From: Streptomyces himalayensis subsp. himalayensis
GTDB taxonomy: Bacteria > Actinomycetota > Actinomycetes > Streptomycetales > Streptomycetaceae
Reading direction: 5' to 3'
NCBI RefSeq assembly: GCF_013778455.1
Contig: NZ_JACEHE010000041.1
Coordinates: forward strand, 1 to 54,216
Length of the DNA: 54,216 bases
The position numbers and the translations under genes were made by a program. Numbering within the stretch: position 1 is the stretch's first letter; each line of letters opens with the position of its first letter. This document shows positions 42,164 to 50,432 of the stretch, piece by piece. The notes under the pieces were generated by a model, which was not told the DNA's origin, made no database searches, and saw nothing but the letters and a program-made list of their open reading frames with translations.

Positions 42164-43327
42164 ATGCCCATCTCCTCCGCGTCGTCCTACGACCTCGTCC
42201 TGGCGGGCGGCACCGTCATCGATCCGGCGTCGGGCACCAACGCCCGGCTCGACGTGGCGGTCACTGGTGACCGTATCGCCGCGATCGGAGAGGGTCTGGC
42301 AGCGAACGCGGCCCGCACGATCGACGTCACCGGCTCCACCGTGCTGCCGGGCCTCGTCGAGGGCCACACGCACATCTTCCAGTACGTCTCCGCCGTCGGC
42401 GCCCCGGCCGAAGAAGCCCACCTGCGCCGCGGTGTCGTCGCCGCGGCGGATGCCGGCACGGCCGGCGCCTCGACGTTCGCGGCCTTCCGCAAGCTGGTGG
42501 TCGAGGCGAACCCGCTGCGCATCGTCAACTTCCTCAACGTCTCGGTGCTCGGCCTGATCGACTTCAGGTTCGGCGAGCTGCTCAACCCCGACACCCTGGT
42601 CCCCGAAGACGCGCTCGCGACCGCCGAGGCCCACCCCGACATCGTGCGCGGCTTCAAGATCCGTCTTTCTGAGGATGTCGTCGGCGAACACTGGGAGTCG
42701 CTGCTGAAGAAATCCGTGGCGCTGGCCGAGCAGGCCCAGCTCCCGCTGATGGTGCACATCGGCGAGACCGAGGAGCCGGTGCCCGTCGTCCTGGACTACC
42801 TGCGCCCCGGCGACATCGTGGCGCACTGCTACACCGGCAAGCCGAACGGCATCCTCGACGGTGACCAGGTGCACCCCGCCGTCATGGCGGCCCGGGAGCG
42901 CGGCGTGCTGTTCGACTCCGCCCACGGCAAGAGCAACCTCAGCTTCGAGGTGGCGCGCCGGGCGATCGCCGACGGCTTCCTGCCCGACGTCCTCAGCTCC
43001 GACACCAGTGCGCGCAACTGGCGCGGCCCGGTGTTCGACCTGCTCACCAGCATCTCCAAGCTGGTCGCGCTCGGCGCGCCGCTCGAGGAGTGCATCCGGC
43101 GGGCCACCGTCGCCCCCGCACAGCTGCTCGGGCTCGACACCGAGGGCTACGGCCGCCTGGTGGTCGGCGGACGGGCCGACGTCACGGTCGTCAACTGGAC
43201 CGACGAGGTCACCCTGCCCGACGCCGCGGGGAACACCATCGTCGCGCCGCGCCTGGAGCCGACCGTCGTGCTGCACGCCGGCGCCGAGGTCGACATCGTG
43301 CCGTGGCGCGGTCTGCCGGCGGCGTGA
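42164..43327 (+). CDS. Amidohydrolase/deacetylase-family metallohydrolase (dihydroorotase-like)
   Basis: The 387-residue protein has a complete binuclear metal set: HxH in VEGHTHIFQYV (about 69-71), the lysine likely carboxylated in VRGFKIRLSED (about 166), H in PLMVHIGETEE, H in IVAHCYTGKPNG, and D in VLSSDTSARNW. This is the EF_0837/AHA_3915 group, thought to act on acetyl- or cyclic-amide sugars and amino acids. Hydrolysis of a cyclic amide or N-acyl bond would suit an N-heterocycle pathway. It is 27 bases after the FAH gene. Confidence 0.9.
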   Translation: MPISSASSYDLVLAGGTVIDPASGTNARLDVAVTGDRIAAIGEGLAANAARTIDVTGSTVLPGLVEGHTHIFQYVSAVGAPAEEAHLRRGVVAAADAGTAGASTFAAFRKLVVEANPLRIVNFLNVSVLGLIDFRFGELLNPDTLVPEDALATAEAHPDIVRGFKIRLSEDVVGEHWESLLKKSVALAEQAQLPLMVHIGETEEPVPVVLDYLRPGDIVAHCYTGKPNGILDGDQVHPAVMAARERGVLFDSAHGKSNLSFEVARRAIADGFLPDVLSSDTSARNWRGPVFDLLTSISKLVALGAPLEECIRRATVAPAQLLGLDTEGYGRLVVGGRADVTVVNWTDEVTLPDAAGNTIVAPRLEPTVVLHAGAEVDIVPWRGLPAA

Positions 43328-43354
43328 GACGCCGCCCGTCCCGGGGAGGATGCG

Positions 43355-44128
43355 ATGACCGCCGGTGACGTCCATCTGCTGCGGCGCCGGCTTCGCGCGG
43401 CCCTGACGGCGGCGGAACCCGCCGTCGGCACCTTCGTCAAGCTGGCGTCGCCCGACGTGGTGGAACTGGCCGAGGCGGCCGGGTTCGCGTTCGTGGTCGT
43501 CGACCTCGAACACTCCACCCTCACCGAGCAGAACGCCGTCGACCTGGTGCGCCACGCGGACGCGTGCGGCCTGCCGGCCCTGGTCCGCGTGCCCGAGGTG
43601 GACGCCGCCGCCGTCAACCGGCTTCTGGAGGCCGGGGCGGCGGGAATCCAGCTGTCGATGCTTATCCGCGTCGCCCAGGCCGAGGCACTCGTGGTGGCGA
43701 CCCGGTTCGCGCCGGCCGGCCGCCGGTCGGTGAGCCTGGCCAACAGGGCCGCCCGGTTCGGTGCGGCCCCGTTGGCCGGGTTCCTGCGCGCCGAGCAGGA
43801 CGACCCACCGGTGCTGGTGGGCCAGATCGAGACGGCGCGGACGGATCCGCTGCCGGATCTGGTCGCCGCTCTCGACGTGTGCTTCGTCGGCAGCACCGAC
43901 CTCGCGGTCGACCTGGGCCTGCCGGCGGACCCGGCGGTGCTGCGCGCCGCCGTGGACCGGGTGAGAGGCGCAGCCCGCTCCACGGCGGTGGCGTTCGGCG
44001 GCTGGGCGCCGACCCGGGGCGCCGCGGCGGACCTGGGTCTCGGTGACGCCGACTACCTGGTCGTCGGCTCGGACCTGCAGATGTTGGCGGCCGGCCTGCG
44101 GGCGGCCGCCGGAGAGGAAAAGCAGTGA
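43355..44128 (+). CDS. HpcH/HpaI-family aldolase (2-oxo acid aldolase)
   Basis: The 257-residue class II aldolase has VGTFVKLASPDVVELAEAAG (about 23-42), FVVVDLEHSTLTEQ (metal and substrate region, about 45-58), LVRVPEVDAAAVNRLLEAGA and the metal acid in VGQIETARTD (about 155-164). HpaI enzymes split 4-hydroxy-2-oxo acids into pyruvate and an aldehyde, the last step of meta-cleavage pathways. Together with the FAH protein this is strong evidence that the operon finishes ring degradation. It overlaps the cupin gene by GTGA. Confidence 0.92.
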   Translation: MTAGDVHLLRRRLRAALTAAEPAVGTFVKLASPDVVELAEAAGFAFVVVDLEHSTLTEQNAVDLVRHADACGLPALVRVPEVDAAAVNRLLEAGAAGIQLSMLIRVAQAEALVVATRFAPAGRRSVSLANRAARFGAAPLAGFLRAEQDDPPVLVGQIETARTDPLPDLVAALDVCFVGSTDLAVDLGLPADPAVLRAAVDRVRGAARSTAVAFGGWAPTRGAAADLGLGDADYLVVGSDLQMLAAGLRAAAGEEKQ

Positions 44129-44481
44129 GCACACGCAACACAGCGCTGTTCAACACCGTCGTCAACTGGGACGAGCTGCCGGTGACCCAGGTGCGGCCGG
44201 GGGTCCGCCGTCGCGTCTACGCGACGGACGAGGTGATGATCTGCCACCACGAGCTCGAGATCGGCATGACGCTCAACCCGCACCGGCACGAGGAGTTCGA
44301 CCAGCTGGTCCATATCGCCCAGGGGCGTGCGAACTACTACGTGGACGGCGTCGCGCACGACATGCGTGCGGGATCGTTCCTGCTGGTTCCCCGCGGCAGT
44401 GAGCACTACGTGGAGCCGACGGAGGCCCCTTGCGTGAACATCGACTTCTTCGTCCCACCGCGGGCCGACCTGCTTCCCTGA
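44125..44481 (+). CDS. Cupin-domain protein
   Basis: The 118-residue single cupin has the first motif GMTLNPHRHEEFDQLVHIAQG (core PHRHEEFDQ, with H-x-H and E metal ligands, about 53-61) and the second motif MRAGSFLLVPRGSEHYVEP with the third histidine. A divalent metal is likely bound. Small cupins in catabolic operons act as isomerases, dioxygenases or sensors, and the choice cannot be made here. It is the last gene of the 41-44 kb operon; a 15-base tandem repeat and a strong hairpin follow. Confidence 0.88.
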   Translation: MSTRNTALFNTVVNWDELPVTQVRPGVRRRVYATDEVMICHHELEIGMTLNPHRHEEFDQLVHIAQGRANYYVDGVAHDMRAGSFLLVPRGSEHYVEPTEAPCVNIDFFVPPRADLLP

Positions 44482-44499
44482 CCGGCGACGGACGGCCGC

Positions 44500-44529
44500 G
44501 CGGAACATTGTTGAGCGGAACATTCTTGA
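44500..44529 (+). repeat. Tandem 15-base direct repeat
   Basis: GCGGAACATTGTTGA (44500-44514) is followed at once by GCGGAACATTCTTGA (44515-44529), one base different. It is noticeably AT-richer than its surroundings and lies 18 bases after the cupin stop. It may be two binding sites or a duplication scar. Confidence 0.7.
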
Positions 44530-44587
44530 TCGGACGGTGAGCCGGGCGGCGGGGGTGCTGCCGCTCCGGGCTCGGGCGTACGCGGCG

Positions 44588-44620
44588 TCCGCCACCCACG
44601 GTGACACCGTGGGTGGCGGA
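44588..44620. terminator. Perfect 15-base hairpin between convergent operons
   Basis: TCCGCCACCCACGGT (44588-44602), loop GAC, ACCGTGGGTGGCGGA (44606-44620). It should terminate the cupin operon and the converging IclR gene. Confidence 0.7.
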
Positions 44621-44714
44621 CCAGGCCGCAGCGCGGTGGGAATCCCGCACAGGTGCGTCGCGCTCGTCCGGTATCCGCCATGCCCGTCCCCGACAGCGTG
44701 CGCGTCACGACAGA

Positions 44715-44740
44715 TGGCCCACCGCTTTCACGGTGAGCCA
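44715..44740 (-). terminator. Second hairpin, close to the IclR stop
   Basis: TGGCCCACCG (44715-44724) and CGGTGAGCCA (44731-44740) pair with one mismatch around a 6-base loop, 22 bases after the IclR stop on the minus strand. Confidence 0.45.
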
Positions 44741-44761
44741 TCCACTGTCGCTGCAATCGGG

Positions 44762-45547
44762 TCAGCCGCCGTCGGAGGTGCCCAGCCGCTGCGACAACGC
44801 GCGGGCGGTCTCCAGCAGCGCCTGGGCCATCGGCGACTTGACGTCGTCGGAGACGGTCGCCGTGGTGCCGACGACCGCCAGCGTCCCGCTGATCTTGTCG
44901 CCCTCGAAGATCGGCGCTGCGATGGTGCGGACCCCGTTGACGGCGGGGGAGTTGACCGACAGGCCGTGCTGCCGGATGGCCTCGAGCTCCTCGGTGAGCT
45001 CGGCCGACTTGCGGACCGAACGCGGCAACGTCGGTACCTGGTCCGGGGGCAGGAACGCGAGGAAGATCCGTCCCTGCGCCGAGGACGTGAGGTCCAGACG
45101 CGAGCCGACCCGGACGCTGATGCGCACCATGTGGTCGGTGTTGTCCACCGAGCGCACCACGGTCGGCGACTCGCCGTCCCAGACCGACAGCACGATCGTC
45201 TCGTCGATGCGCCTGACCAGATCCTCCATGTACGGCTCGGCGGCGGCGACGATCGGCAGACCGGCACGCGCGGCCGTGGCGAGCGTGAGCACCTGGGGGC
45301 CGAGGGAGTACAGCGAGGTGCGCTCGTCGTACCGTAGCAGGTTCGCCGCCCGCAGCGCCTTTGTGTAGCGGTGCGCGGTCGCCTTGCTCGCCCCGAGACG
45401 CGCGGTGATCTCGTTGAGGCTCATGTGCGGCTTGCCGACCGTGAACGAGCCGAGGATCAGCGCCGCACGCTGCACCGTCTGGATGGTCGGCGCGGTCGTG
45501 TCCGGGCCGTCCTGCTCGCCGGTGCCGCGCTGCGCCTTCATGGGCAT
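44762..45547 (-). CDS. IclR-family transcriptional regulator
   Basis: The 261-residue protein has an N-terminal winged helix (about 20-85): IQTVQRAALILGSFTVGKPH, then LNEITARLGASKATAHRYTK and YSLGPQVLTLA. The C-terminal GAF-like ligand domain (about 95-255) has SSAQGRIFLAFLP and SVNSPAVNGVRTIAAPIFEG. IclR proteins control aromatic degradation operons as repressors or activators. It lies centrally in the 23-54 kb island and is the best candidate for the shared operator, with the PucR protein as alternative. Its own promoter (TTGACG near 45590 on the minus strand) lacks a clear copy of that operator. The start could be ATG 45547 or 45541. Confidence 0.92.
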   Translation of the reverse strand: MPMKAQRGTGEQDGPDTTAPTIQTVQRAALILGSFTVGKPHMSLNEITARLGASKATAHRYTKALRAANLLRYDERTSLYSLGPQVLTLATAARAGLPIVAAAEPYMEDLVRRIDETIVLSVWDGESPTVVRSVDNTDHMVRISVRVGSRLDLTSSAQGRIFLAFLPPDQVPTLPRSVRKSAELTEELEAIRQHGLSVNSPAVNGVRTIAAPIFEGDKISGTLAVVGTTATVSDDVKSPMAQALLETARALSQRLGTSDGG

Positions 45548-45711
45548 GGATTTCTCGCTCCTGTCCGTGTTCAGTCAGACCGATAAACGTCAAGTGAAAC
45601 GCCGTATTGAATAAAGCAATGGTAACGGGGCGTGCAACTGTGCGTGAAGAGGCTTGAGGGGCCATCCACGGCGAGCCAGGGCGCTGAACGGGAGGCTCCA
45701 TGCCGGCTTTA

Positions 45712-45728
45712 TGTCGCCGAGGGCGACA
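45712..45728 (-). terminator. Hairpin after the ferredoxin reductase gene
   Basis: TGTCGCC (45712-45718), loop GAG, GGCGACA (45722-45728), a perfect 7-base stem in the 260-base gap between the reductase stop and the IclR start. The rest of that gap holds no recognisable gene. Confidence 0.45.
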
Positions 45729-45807
45729 TCGACCAACCGGTAGGAGGTTGTCACGGGTGGTGGCCGCGGAAGCCCGCCCGTTCAGCGCGTCGCCCAGTGT
45801 GGCGACC

Positions 45808-46806
45808 TCACGCATCCGATGAGTGCCCCGGCGTGATCGAGCGCGCCGGGTCCAGCAGGGCGGCGATGTGGTTGACGGCGAGGGCGGCCTCGCCGAAGCC
45901 GATTGAGATGAGGCTGACCTTGCCGTCGTGGTCGGCGATGTCACCGGCCGCGAAGACCCGCTCCCGGCTGGTGCGCATCGTGGGGTCGACGAGGATGCGT
46001 CGGCGGCGCAGCTCAAGTCCCCACTGCTCGATGGGGCCGAGATCGGCGATGAAGCCGAGCGCTGCCACGACGGACTGGGCGGGCAGGCTGATCCGGTCGC
46101 CGTCGGAGCTCGCGACCACGACCTCCGACACCGCCCCGTCGCCGGAGATCTTCTCGACCTCGTAGGGCGTCAGGACCCGCACGGAGGATGCATGCACCTG
46201 CTCGACGGTGCGTTCGTGGGCCCGGAACCGCGTACGTCGGTGCACCAGCGTCACCGACGAGGCGATCGGCTCCAGCGACAGCGCCCAGTCCAGCGCGGAG
46301 TCCCCACCGCCGACCACCACGACGTCCTGTCCTGCGAGCTCGTTCAACCGCGGCACGAAGTACCGCAGCCCCCGGCCCAGGTACTCGGAGCCCACCGGGA
46401 GCTCGCGGGGGATGAAATTGCCGATCCCGCCGCAGACGAGCACCGCACCCGCGGTGATCCGTGCGCCGGCGTCGGTGGTGGCGACGATGCCCCGGCCCGT
46501 GTCGTCCAGCCGGGTCACCCCGTGCCCGAGCAGGTAGGCGGGGTTCCACCGCCCGGCCTGCTCGGCCAGCCGGTCCACCAGGTCCTGACCTCGGACGGCG
46601 GGGAAGCCGGCCACGTCGTAGATGAACTTCTCGGGGTACAGCGCGGCGATCTGGCCGCCCACCTCAGGCAGGGCGTCGGCGACCGCGACGCTCATGCCGC
46701 GGAAGCCGGCGTAGTACGCGCCGTACAACCCCGTGGGGCCGGCGCCGATGACGAGCAGGTCGACGGAGACCTCGGGGCCGGCGCCCGTGGTGGGGAGGCC
46801 GGTCAC
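45808..46806 (-). CDS. Ferredoxin-NAD(P) reductase, thioredoxin-reductase-like flavoprotein
   Basis: The protein has 332 residues from GTG 46806, overlapping the ferredoxin stop (GTGA). The FAD motif is VIGAGPTGLYGAYYAGFRGM (about 19-38), then GGQIAALYPEKFIYDVAGFP; the NAD(P) motif is VVVGGGDSALDWALSL (about 163-178), and the FAD C-terminal motif is VFAAGDIADHDGK. No redox CxxC is present, which separates it from thioredoxin reductase and matches the YumC/FNR2 type. Paired with the adjacent ferredoxin it would deliver electrons to the Rieske dioxygenase on the opposite strand. Confidence 0.93.
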   Translation of the reverse strand: MTGLPTTGAGPEVSVDLLVIGAGPTGLYGAYYAGFRGMSVAVADALPEVGGQIAALYPEKFIYDVAGFPAVRGQDLVDRLAEQAGRWNPAYLLGHGVTRLDDTGRGIVATTDAGARITAGAVLVCGGIGNFIPRELPVGSEYLGRGLRYFVPRLNELAGQDVVVVGGGDSALDWALSLEPIASSVTLVHRRTRFRAHERTVEQVHASSVRVLTPYEVEKISGDGAVSEVVVASSDGDRISLPAQSVVAALGFIADLGPIEQWGLELRRRRILVDPTMRTSRERVFAAGDIADHDGKVSLISIGFGEAALAVNHIAALLDPARSITPGHSSDA

Positions 46807-47150
46807 GCGCCCACCTCCGGGTGGTCGTGGCCGGCCTTGCCCACCTTGCGTGCCCCGCCGGGCGAGCCGAGCGGTTCGGTCCCGAGGGTGAAGAACTCGG
46901 CGTTGATGCGCTCGAACTGCTTGCTCTCCTCCGGCAGGTCCTCGTGGTGGAAGATCGAGATCTGCGGGCAGACGGGTTCGCAGCGCCCGCACTCGACGCA
47001 TTCGTCGGGCTGGATGTAGAGCATCCGGTCACCCTCGTAGATGCAGTCGGCCGGGCACTCCTCCATGCACGACTTGTCCATGACGTCGACGCAGGCCTGA
47101 GTTATGACGTACGGCACGAGCTTGTTGCCCTTCACACGGTCGCACAGCAT
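46803..47150 (-). CDS. Ferredoxin, 7Fe/8Fe type
   Basis: The 115-residue ferredoxin has cysteines at 20, 28, 32 and 36 (QACVDVMDKSCMEECPADC) and 51, 54, 57 and 61 (CVECGRCEPVCP), then INAEFFTLGTEPLGSPGGARK, the usual tail of FdxA-type [3Fe-4S][4Fe-4S] proteins. It is an electron carrier for the divergent Rieske dioxygenase, or for the other oxygenases here. The start at ATG 47150 sits inside one operator copy. A later GTG (residue 6) would give the family's usual length and is possible. Confidence 0.92.
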   Translation of the reverse strand: MLCDRVKGNKLVPYVITQACVDVMDKSCMEECPADCIYEGDRMLYIQPDECVECGRCEPVCPQISIFHHEDLPEESKQFERINAEFFTLGTEPLGSPGGARKVGKAGHDHPEVGA

Positions 47151-47280
47151 GCGAGACGGTGTATCTCATTGTGGAATAGGATGATGACGGCGCCGGCCCG
47201 GGGTGTCAACCGCGAGATGAATGCTTGACACCGTCGTGTGTGCTGGGCGACGCTAGCGCGACATACGAGATGGCGTCTCA
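47148..47280. promoter_or_regulatory. Divergent promoters and three operator copies, ferredoxin / Rieske dioxygenase
   Basis: Operator copies are CATGCGAGACGGTGTATCTC (from 47148, continuing to 47171), CGCGAGATGAATGC (47211-47224) and CATACGAGATGGCGTCTCA (47262-47280). The last holds the fullest inverted form, GAGA-N5-TCTC. TTGACA (47225-47230) drives the Rieske genes, with a weak -10 near 47249-47255. On the minus strand TTGACA (complement of 47204-47209) and CATCAT, 17 bases on, serve the ferredoxin. Confidence 0.6.
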
Positions 47281-47325
47281 CAGAGCACGTCACTCGGGTC
47301 GGGACTTGTGAGAGGCAAACTCCCC

Positions 47326-48678
47326 ATGGGAAGCAACCCCCGGACCGTCCCAGCACCGATGATCGTCGAGGACTGGGACCAACTCACCTTCCGGGTCAAC
47401 CGCGAGGCCTACCGAAGCGCGGAGATCTTCACCCGGGAACGCGGCTGGGTGTGGATGCACACCTGGCTCTACCTCGGGCACGAGACGGAGATCCCCAACC
47501 CCAACGACTTCAAGGTGCGCACCCTCGGCGGTCGACCGCTGATCTTCTGCCGGGACAGTGCCGGCGAGGTGCACGCGTTCCTGAACTCCTGTCCGCACCG
47601 CGGCACCGTGCTCTGCCGCGAGAACGAAGGCTCGGCCAGGCTCTTCCAGTGCTTCTACCACGCCTGGACGTTCCGCAACAACGGCGAGGTCGCCGCGATC
47701 CCCGATGCCAGCGCGTACGAGTCGAGCGACGAGTTCCGGGCGTCGATGGCACTGCGCAGCATGCCGCGCCTGGAGATCCACGAGGGGTTCGTCTTCGTCT
47801 CCTTCGACCCTGATATGCCGCCGCTGCTCGAGCACCTCGGCGATGCGGCCGACTACATGACGATGATCGAACAGCAGCACGTCGGCGGCATGACCACGCT
47901 GCCCGGCACGCAGCTCTACAGCGTGCGGGGCAACTGGAAACTCGCCGTCGAGAACGCCATGGACGGGTACCACTTCGCGCCGACGCACAACACGTTCGTG
48001 GGCTACTTGCGGGAGAGCGGCTTCGCCGTCACCGACGACAACCAGTACGCGTACAACCTCGGCAACGGCCACGGGCTGCTGGTCCTGACCGGGCACGGCG
48101 GGCGGATCAGCATGGTCTGGGAACCGCGCTTCGGCGAGGACGAGCGTGTCCGCACCGAGCGGCACCGAGCCGAGATGACGCAGCGGCTGGGGGAGAAGCG
48201 GGCGCACCACGTGGCCGACGAGAGCCACATCCTGTTCGTGTTCCCGAACCTGCTGCTGTTCGACATCGAGGGCCTGTCGATCCGGCAGCTGGAGCCGGTG
48301 GCGCCCGACCAGACCGATGTGCGTGCGTGGCAGCTGGTCCCGCGCAACGAGGACCCGGCCGCTCGCGCCCTGCGCATGAAGACGGTCGTCAGCTTCGTCG
48401 GCCCGGGCGGGCTCGCCACGCCGGACGACATCGAGGCGTACGAGGCGGTCCAGCGCGGCATCCAGGCCACCGCGGGCACCGGTGCGCCCGAGCTGGACTA
48501 CAGCGACATGTCGCGTGGCATGGCCGACGAGGTCAAGGCTGTGCAGGGCAGGTCGATCGACGAAGGCGCGATGCGGGGCTTCTGGCGGCAATGGATCGAA
48601 GCCACAGGACTCGATGACGGCCTCGAGATCCACGGCGAGCGACCGGCGTCCTTCCTGGTGGGAAGGGACGTGCGATGA
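47326..48678 (+). CDS. Aromatic-ring-hydroxylating dioxygenase, alpha subunit
   Basis: The protein has 450 residues from ATG 47326, with AGAGG ten bases upstream; GTG 47308 would add six. The Rieske cluster is SCPHRGTVLC (C89, H91) and CFYHAWTF (C109, H112); the catalytic iron site is ENAMDGYHFAPTH (D213, H216, H221). It is of the two-subunit type related to biphenyl, terephthalate and phenylpropionate dioxygenases and makes a cis-dihydrodiol or performs an angular attack. The small subunit follows with ATGA overlap, and ferredoxin plus reductase are divergent, so all parts of a three-component system are present. No dihydrodiol dehydrogenase of the short-chain type is encoded nearby. Confidence 0.94.
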   Translation: MGSNPRTVPAPMIVEDWDQLTFRVNREAYRSAEIFTRERGWVWMHTWLYLGHETEIPNPNDFKVRTLGGRPLIFCRDSAGEVHAFLNSCPHRGTVLCRENEGSARLFQCFYHAWTFRNNGEVAAIPDASAYESSDEFRASMALRSMPRLEIHEGFVFVSFDPDMPPLLEHLGDAADYMTMIEQQHVGGMTTLPGTQLYSVRGNWKLAVENAMDGYHFAPTHNTFVGYLRESGFAVTDDNQYAYNLGNGHGLLVLTGHGGRISMVWEPRFGEDERVRTERHRAEMTQRLGEKRAHHVADESHILFVFPNLLLFDIEGLSIRQLEPVAPDQTDVRAWQLVPRNEDPAARALRMKTVVSFVGPGGLATPDDIEAYEAVQRGIQATAGTGAPELDYSDMSRGMADEVKAVQGRSIDEGAMRGFWRQWIEATGLDDGLEIHGERPASFLVGRDVR

Positions 48679-49199
48679 CCGGGATCGGCAACCGCGGCTT
48701 GGTGCAGTGTGCGGGACGCACCGTCACCCGGCAGGAGGTGGAGGACTTCCTCTACGCCGAGGCGGACATCCTCGATCACTGGGACTACGACGGCTGGCTG
48801 GCTCTCTTCGAGCCCGGTGCCCGCTACGAAATCCCGACCACCGACTACCGCCCCGGCTGGTCGCCGCACGAGACCGGATCGTTCGTCGACGACGACTGGG
48901 ACCTGCTCCGCGCGCGGGTCAAGCGCCTGAAGTCCCGCAAGGCGCACGCCGAGAACCCGCACTCACGCACGCACCGGCTGGTCTCGAACGTGCGGTTGTC
49001 CGGGGAATCGGAGGATTCTTTCCGGGTGTCGGCGTCCTTCGTGGTGCACCGCGCCCGCGACGGGCACTTCGACGCCTACGTCGGGTGGTACGACCATCTG
49101 CTGGTGCCGACCGAGGACGGACTCCGTTTCCGGTTGCGGCGCTCGATCCTCGGCCACGAGTCGCTGGCGGCAGGCGCCCGGCTCAGCTTCATCCTCTAG
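48675..49199 (+). CDS. Aromatic-ring-hydroxylating dioxygenase, beta subunit
   Basis: The 174-residue protein has an NTF2-like fold: RQEVEDFLYAEADILDHWDY, WLALFEPGARYEIPTTDY, NPHSRTHRLVSNVRL and DAYVGWYDHLLVPTEDGLRF (shown in part: YVGWYDHLLVPTEDG). The SRTHRLVSNV segment is the typical beta-subunit mark. It forms the structural partner of the alpha subunit in an alpha3beta3 assembly, known for the family. The start overlaps the alpha subunit stop by ATGA. Confidence 0.93.
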   Translation: MTGIGNRGLVQCAGRTVTRQEVEDFLYAEADILDHWDYDGWLALFEPGARYEIPTTDYRPGWSPHETGSFVDDDWDLLRARVKRLKSRKAHAENPHSRTHRLVSNVRLSGESEDSFRVSASFVVHRARDGHFDAYVGWYDHLLVPTEDGLRFRLRRSILGHESLAAGARLSFIL

Positions 49200-49220
49200 T
49201 CGGCGACGGAAGGTGACCCG

Positions 49221-50432
49221 ATGATCCGACACACCCTGTCCTTCCGTTTCGCCGACGGCATCGACCAGGACACGCGGGAGTCCGTGCTGGCCGAGCTGCG
49301 TACCTTCCCGGACCGGTACCCGGCCATGCGCGGCTTCGTCCTCGGCGAGAACATCAGCACCCGCGACCAGACCTTCGCCCACACGATGGCCGTCGACTTC
49401 GACGATCAGGACGACCTGCTCGCCTATCTCGGCAGCGAGTCCCACGAGAGCTTCGTGCGCAACCGCTGGCGACCGGTCATCGCCCAACAGGCCATCACCT
49501 CGTTCGAGTTCACCGAGCGTCCCTCGCTCGCTGCAGGAAGGACACAGCCGGTGAGCACCCGCCCGCACGGTCCGTACGGCATGGAGTACGCCCGGATCGA
49601 AGTTCCGGACATGCAGGCCACGATCGACTTCCTCGAGTACCACGTCGGTCTGCAGCTGGAGCAGCGCACCGACGAATACGCCTACCTGCGTGCCGACATC
49701 GAGCACCACGCGATCGAGCTGATCAACACGCCCGAGCGCACCGACGGCTGGACGACCGCGGTCGGCTACAGCGTGGAGAGCGAGGAGGTCCTCGAGCAGC
49801 TGCGCAAGACCGTCGCCGACGCCGGCCTGGAGATCCTCGAGCTGCAGGAGCGGCAGCAGGCGCTGTGCGACAACGGCTTCGCGGTGAAGGACCCCAACGG
49901 CCTCATCGTCGAGCTGTTCACCGAGTTCCAGGAGTACGCCGAGCCGCCGCACATCGAGATCCGGCCGCTCGACCTGGTGCACCCCTTCATCGCCACCGCG
50001 AAGTACAAGGAGACGGTGGACTTCTACCAGAACGTCCTGCAGTTCCAGCCCTCGGACTACGTCGTCGGCTCGACCACGTTCTTCCGCGGCGAGGACCGCT
50101 ACCACCACAGCCTCGCGATTCAGAACAACAAGGCGCACTTCACAGCCCACCTGTGCTTCGCGATGAAGAGCCTCGACCACGTCATGCGGATGCGCGCCCG
50201 CGCGCTGTACAAGGGCGCGCCGATCGCCTCCGACATCGTCAACCACTCGGCGTCGACATCGATCGCGTTCTACATGCACGACCCGCGCTTCGGTCCGCGC
50301 TACGAACTGTGCGACCGGCACCGGGTGTTCACGCCGGAGGAGCACGAGACGCACCGGCCCCGCAGGATGCCGGCCGACCCGCGCAATATCGACGTGTGGC
50401 GTCCGGCTTCCGACGACTGGGGACGTTTTTGA
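49221..50432 (+). CDS. Extradiol (VOC-type) dioxygenase with N-terminal Dabb domain
   Basis: The 403-residue protein joins a stress-response A/B-barrel (Dabb) domain (1-100: MIRHTLSFRFADGIDQD, MAVDFDDQDDLLAYL) to a two-module type I extradiol dioxygenase (about 115-403). Iron ligands appear as H254 (DLVHPFIAT), H310 (FTAHLCFAM) and E362 (PRYELCDRH). The enzyme opens a catechol-like ring next to the hydroxyls, producing a yellow semialdehyde-type product. An internal GTG at 49551 (residue 111) has a strong AGGAAGGA site eight bases or so upstream and would give the usual 293-residue enzyme, so both forms may be made. The fusion is unusual in my knowledge. Confidence 0.9.
   Translation: MIRHTLSFRFADGIDQDTRESVLAELRTFPDRYPAMRGFVLGENISTRDQTFAHTMAVDFDDQDDLLAYLGSESHESFVRNRWRPVIAQQAITSFEFTERPSLAAGRTQPVSTRPHGPYGMEYARIEVPDMQATIDFLEYHVGLQLEQRTDEYAYLRADIEHHAIELINTPERTDGWTTAVGYSVESEEVLEQLRKTVADAGLEILELQERQQALCDNGFAVKDPNGLIVELFTEFQEYAEPPHIEIRPLDLVHPFIATAKYKETVDFYQNVLQFQPSDYVVGSTTFFRGEDRYHHSLAIQNNKAHFTAHLCFAMKSLDHVMRMRARALYKGAPIASDIVNHSASTSIAFYMHDPRFGPRYELCDRHRVFTPEEHETHRPRRMPADPRNIDVWRPASDDWGRF

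Noticed and set aside
41060..44134. A 1024-codon open frame on the minus strand opposite the FAH-hydrolase-aldolase operon
   Set aside because: It is the antisense shadow of four genes with clear family motifs; its own translation is arginine/glycine-rich with no motif. Very high GC keeps such frames open.
45550..45620. A copy of the island operator at the IclR promoter (GCCGTATTGAATAAAG)
   Set aside because: It shares only GCCGTATTG-like bases and lacks the CGAGA/TCTCG core, so autoregulation through this motif is not supported.
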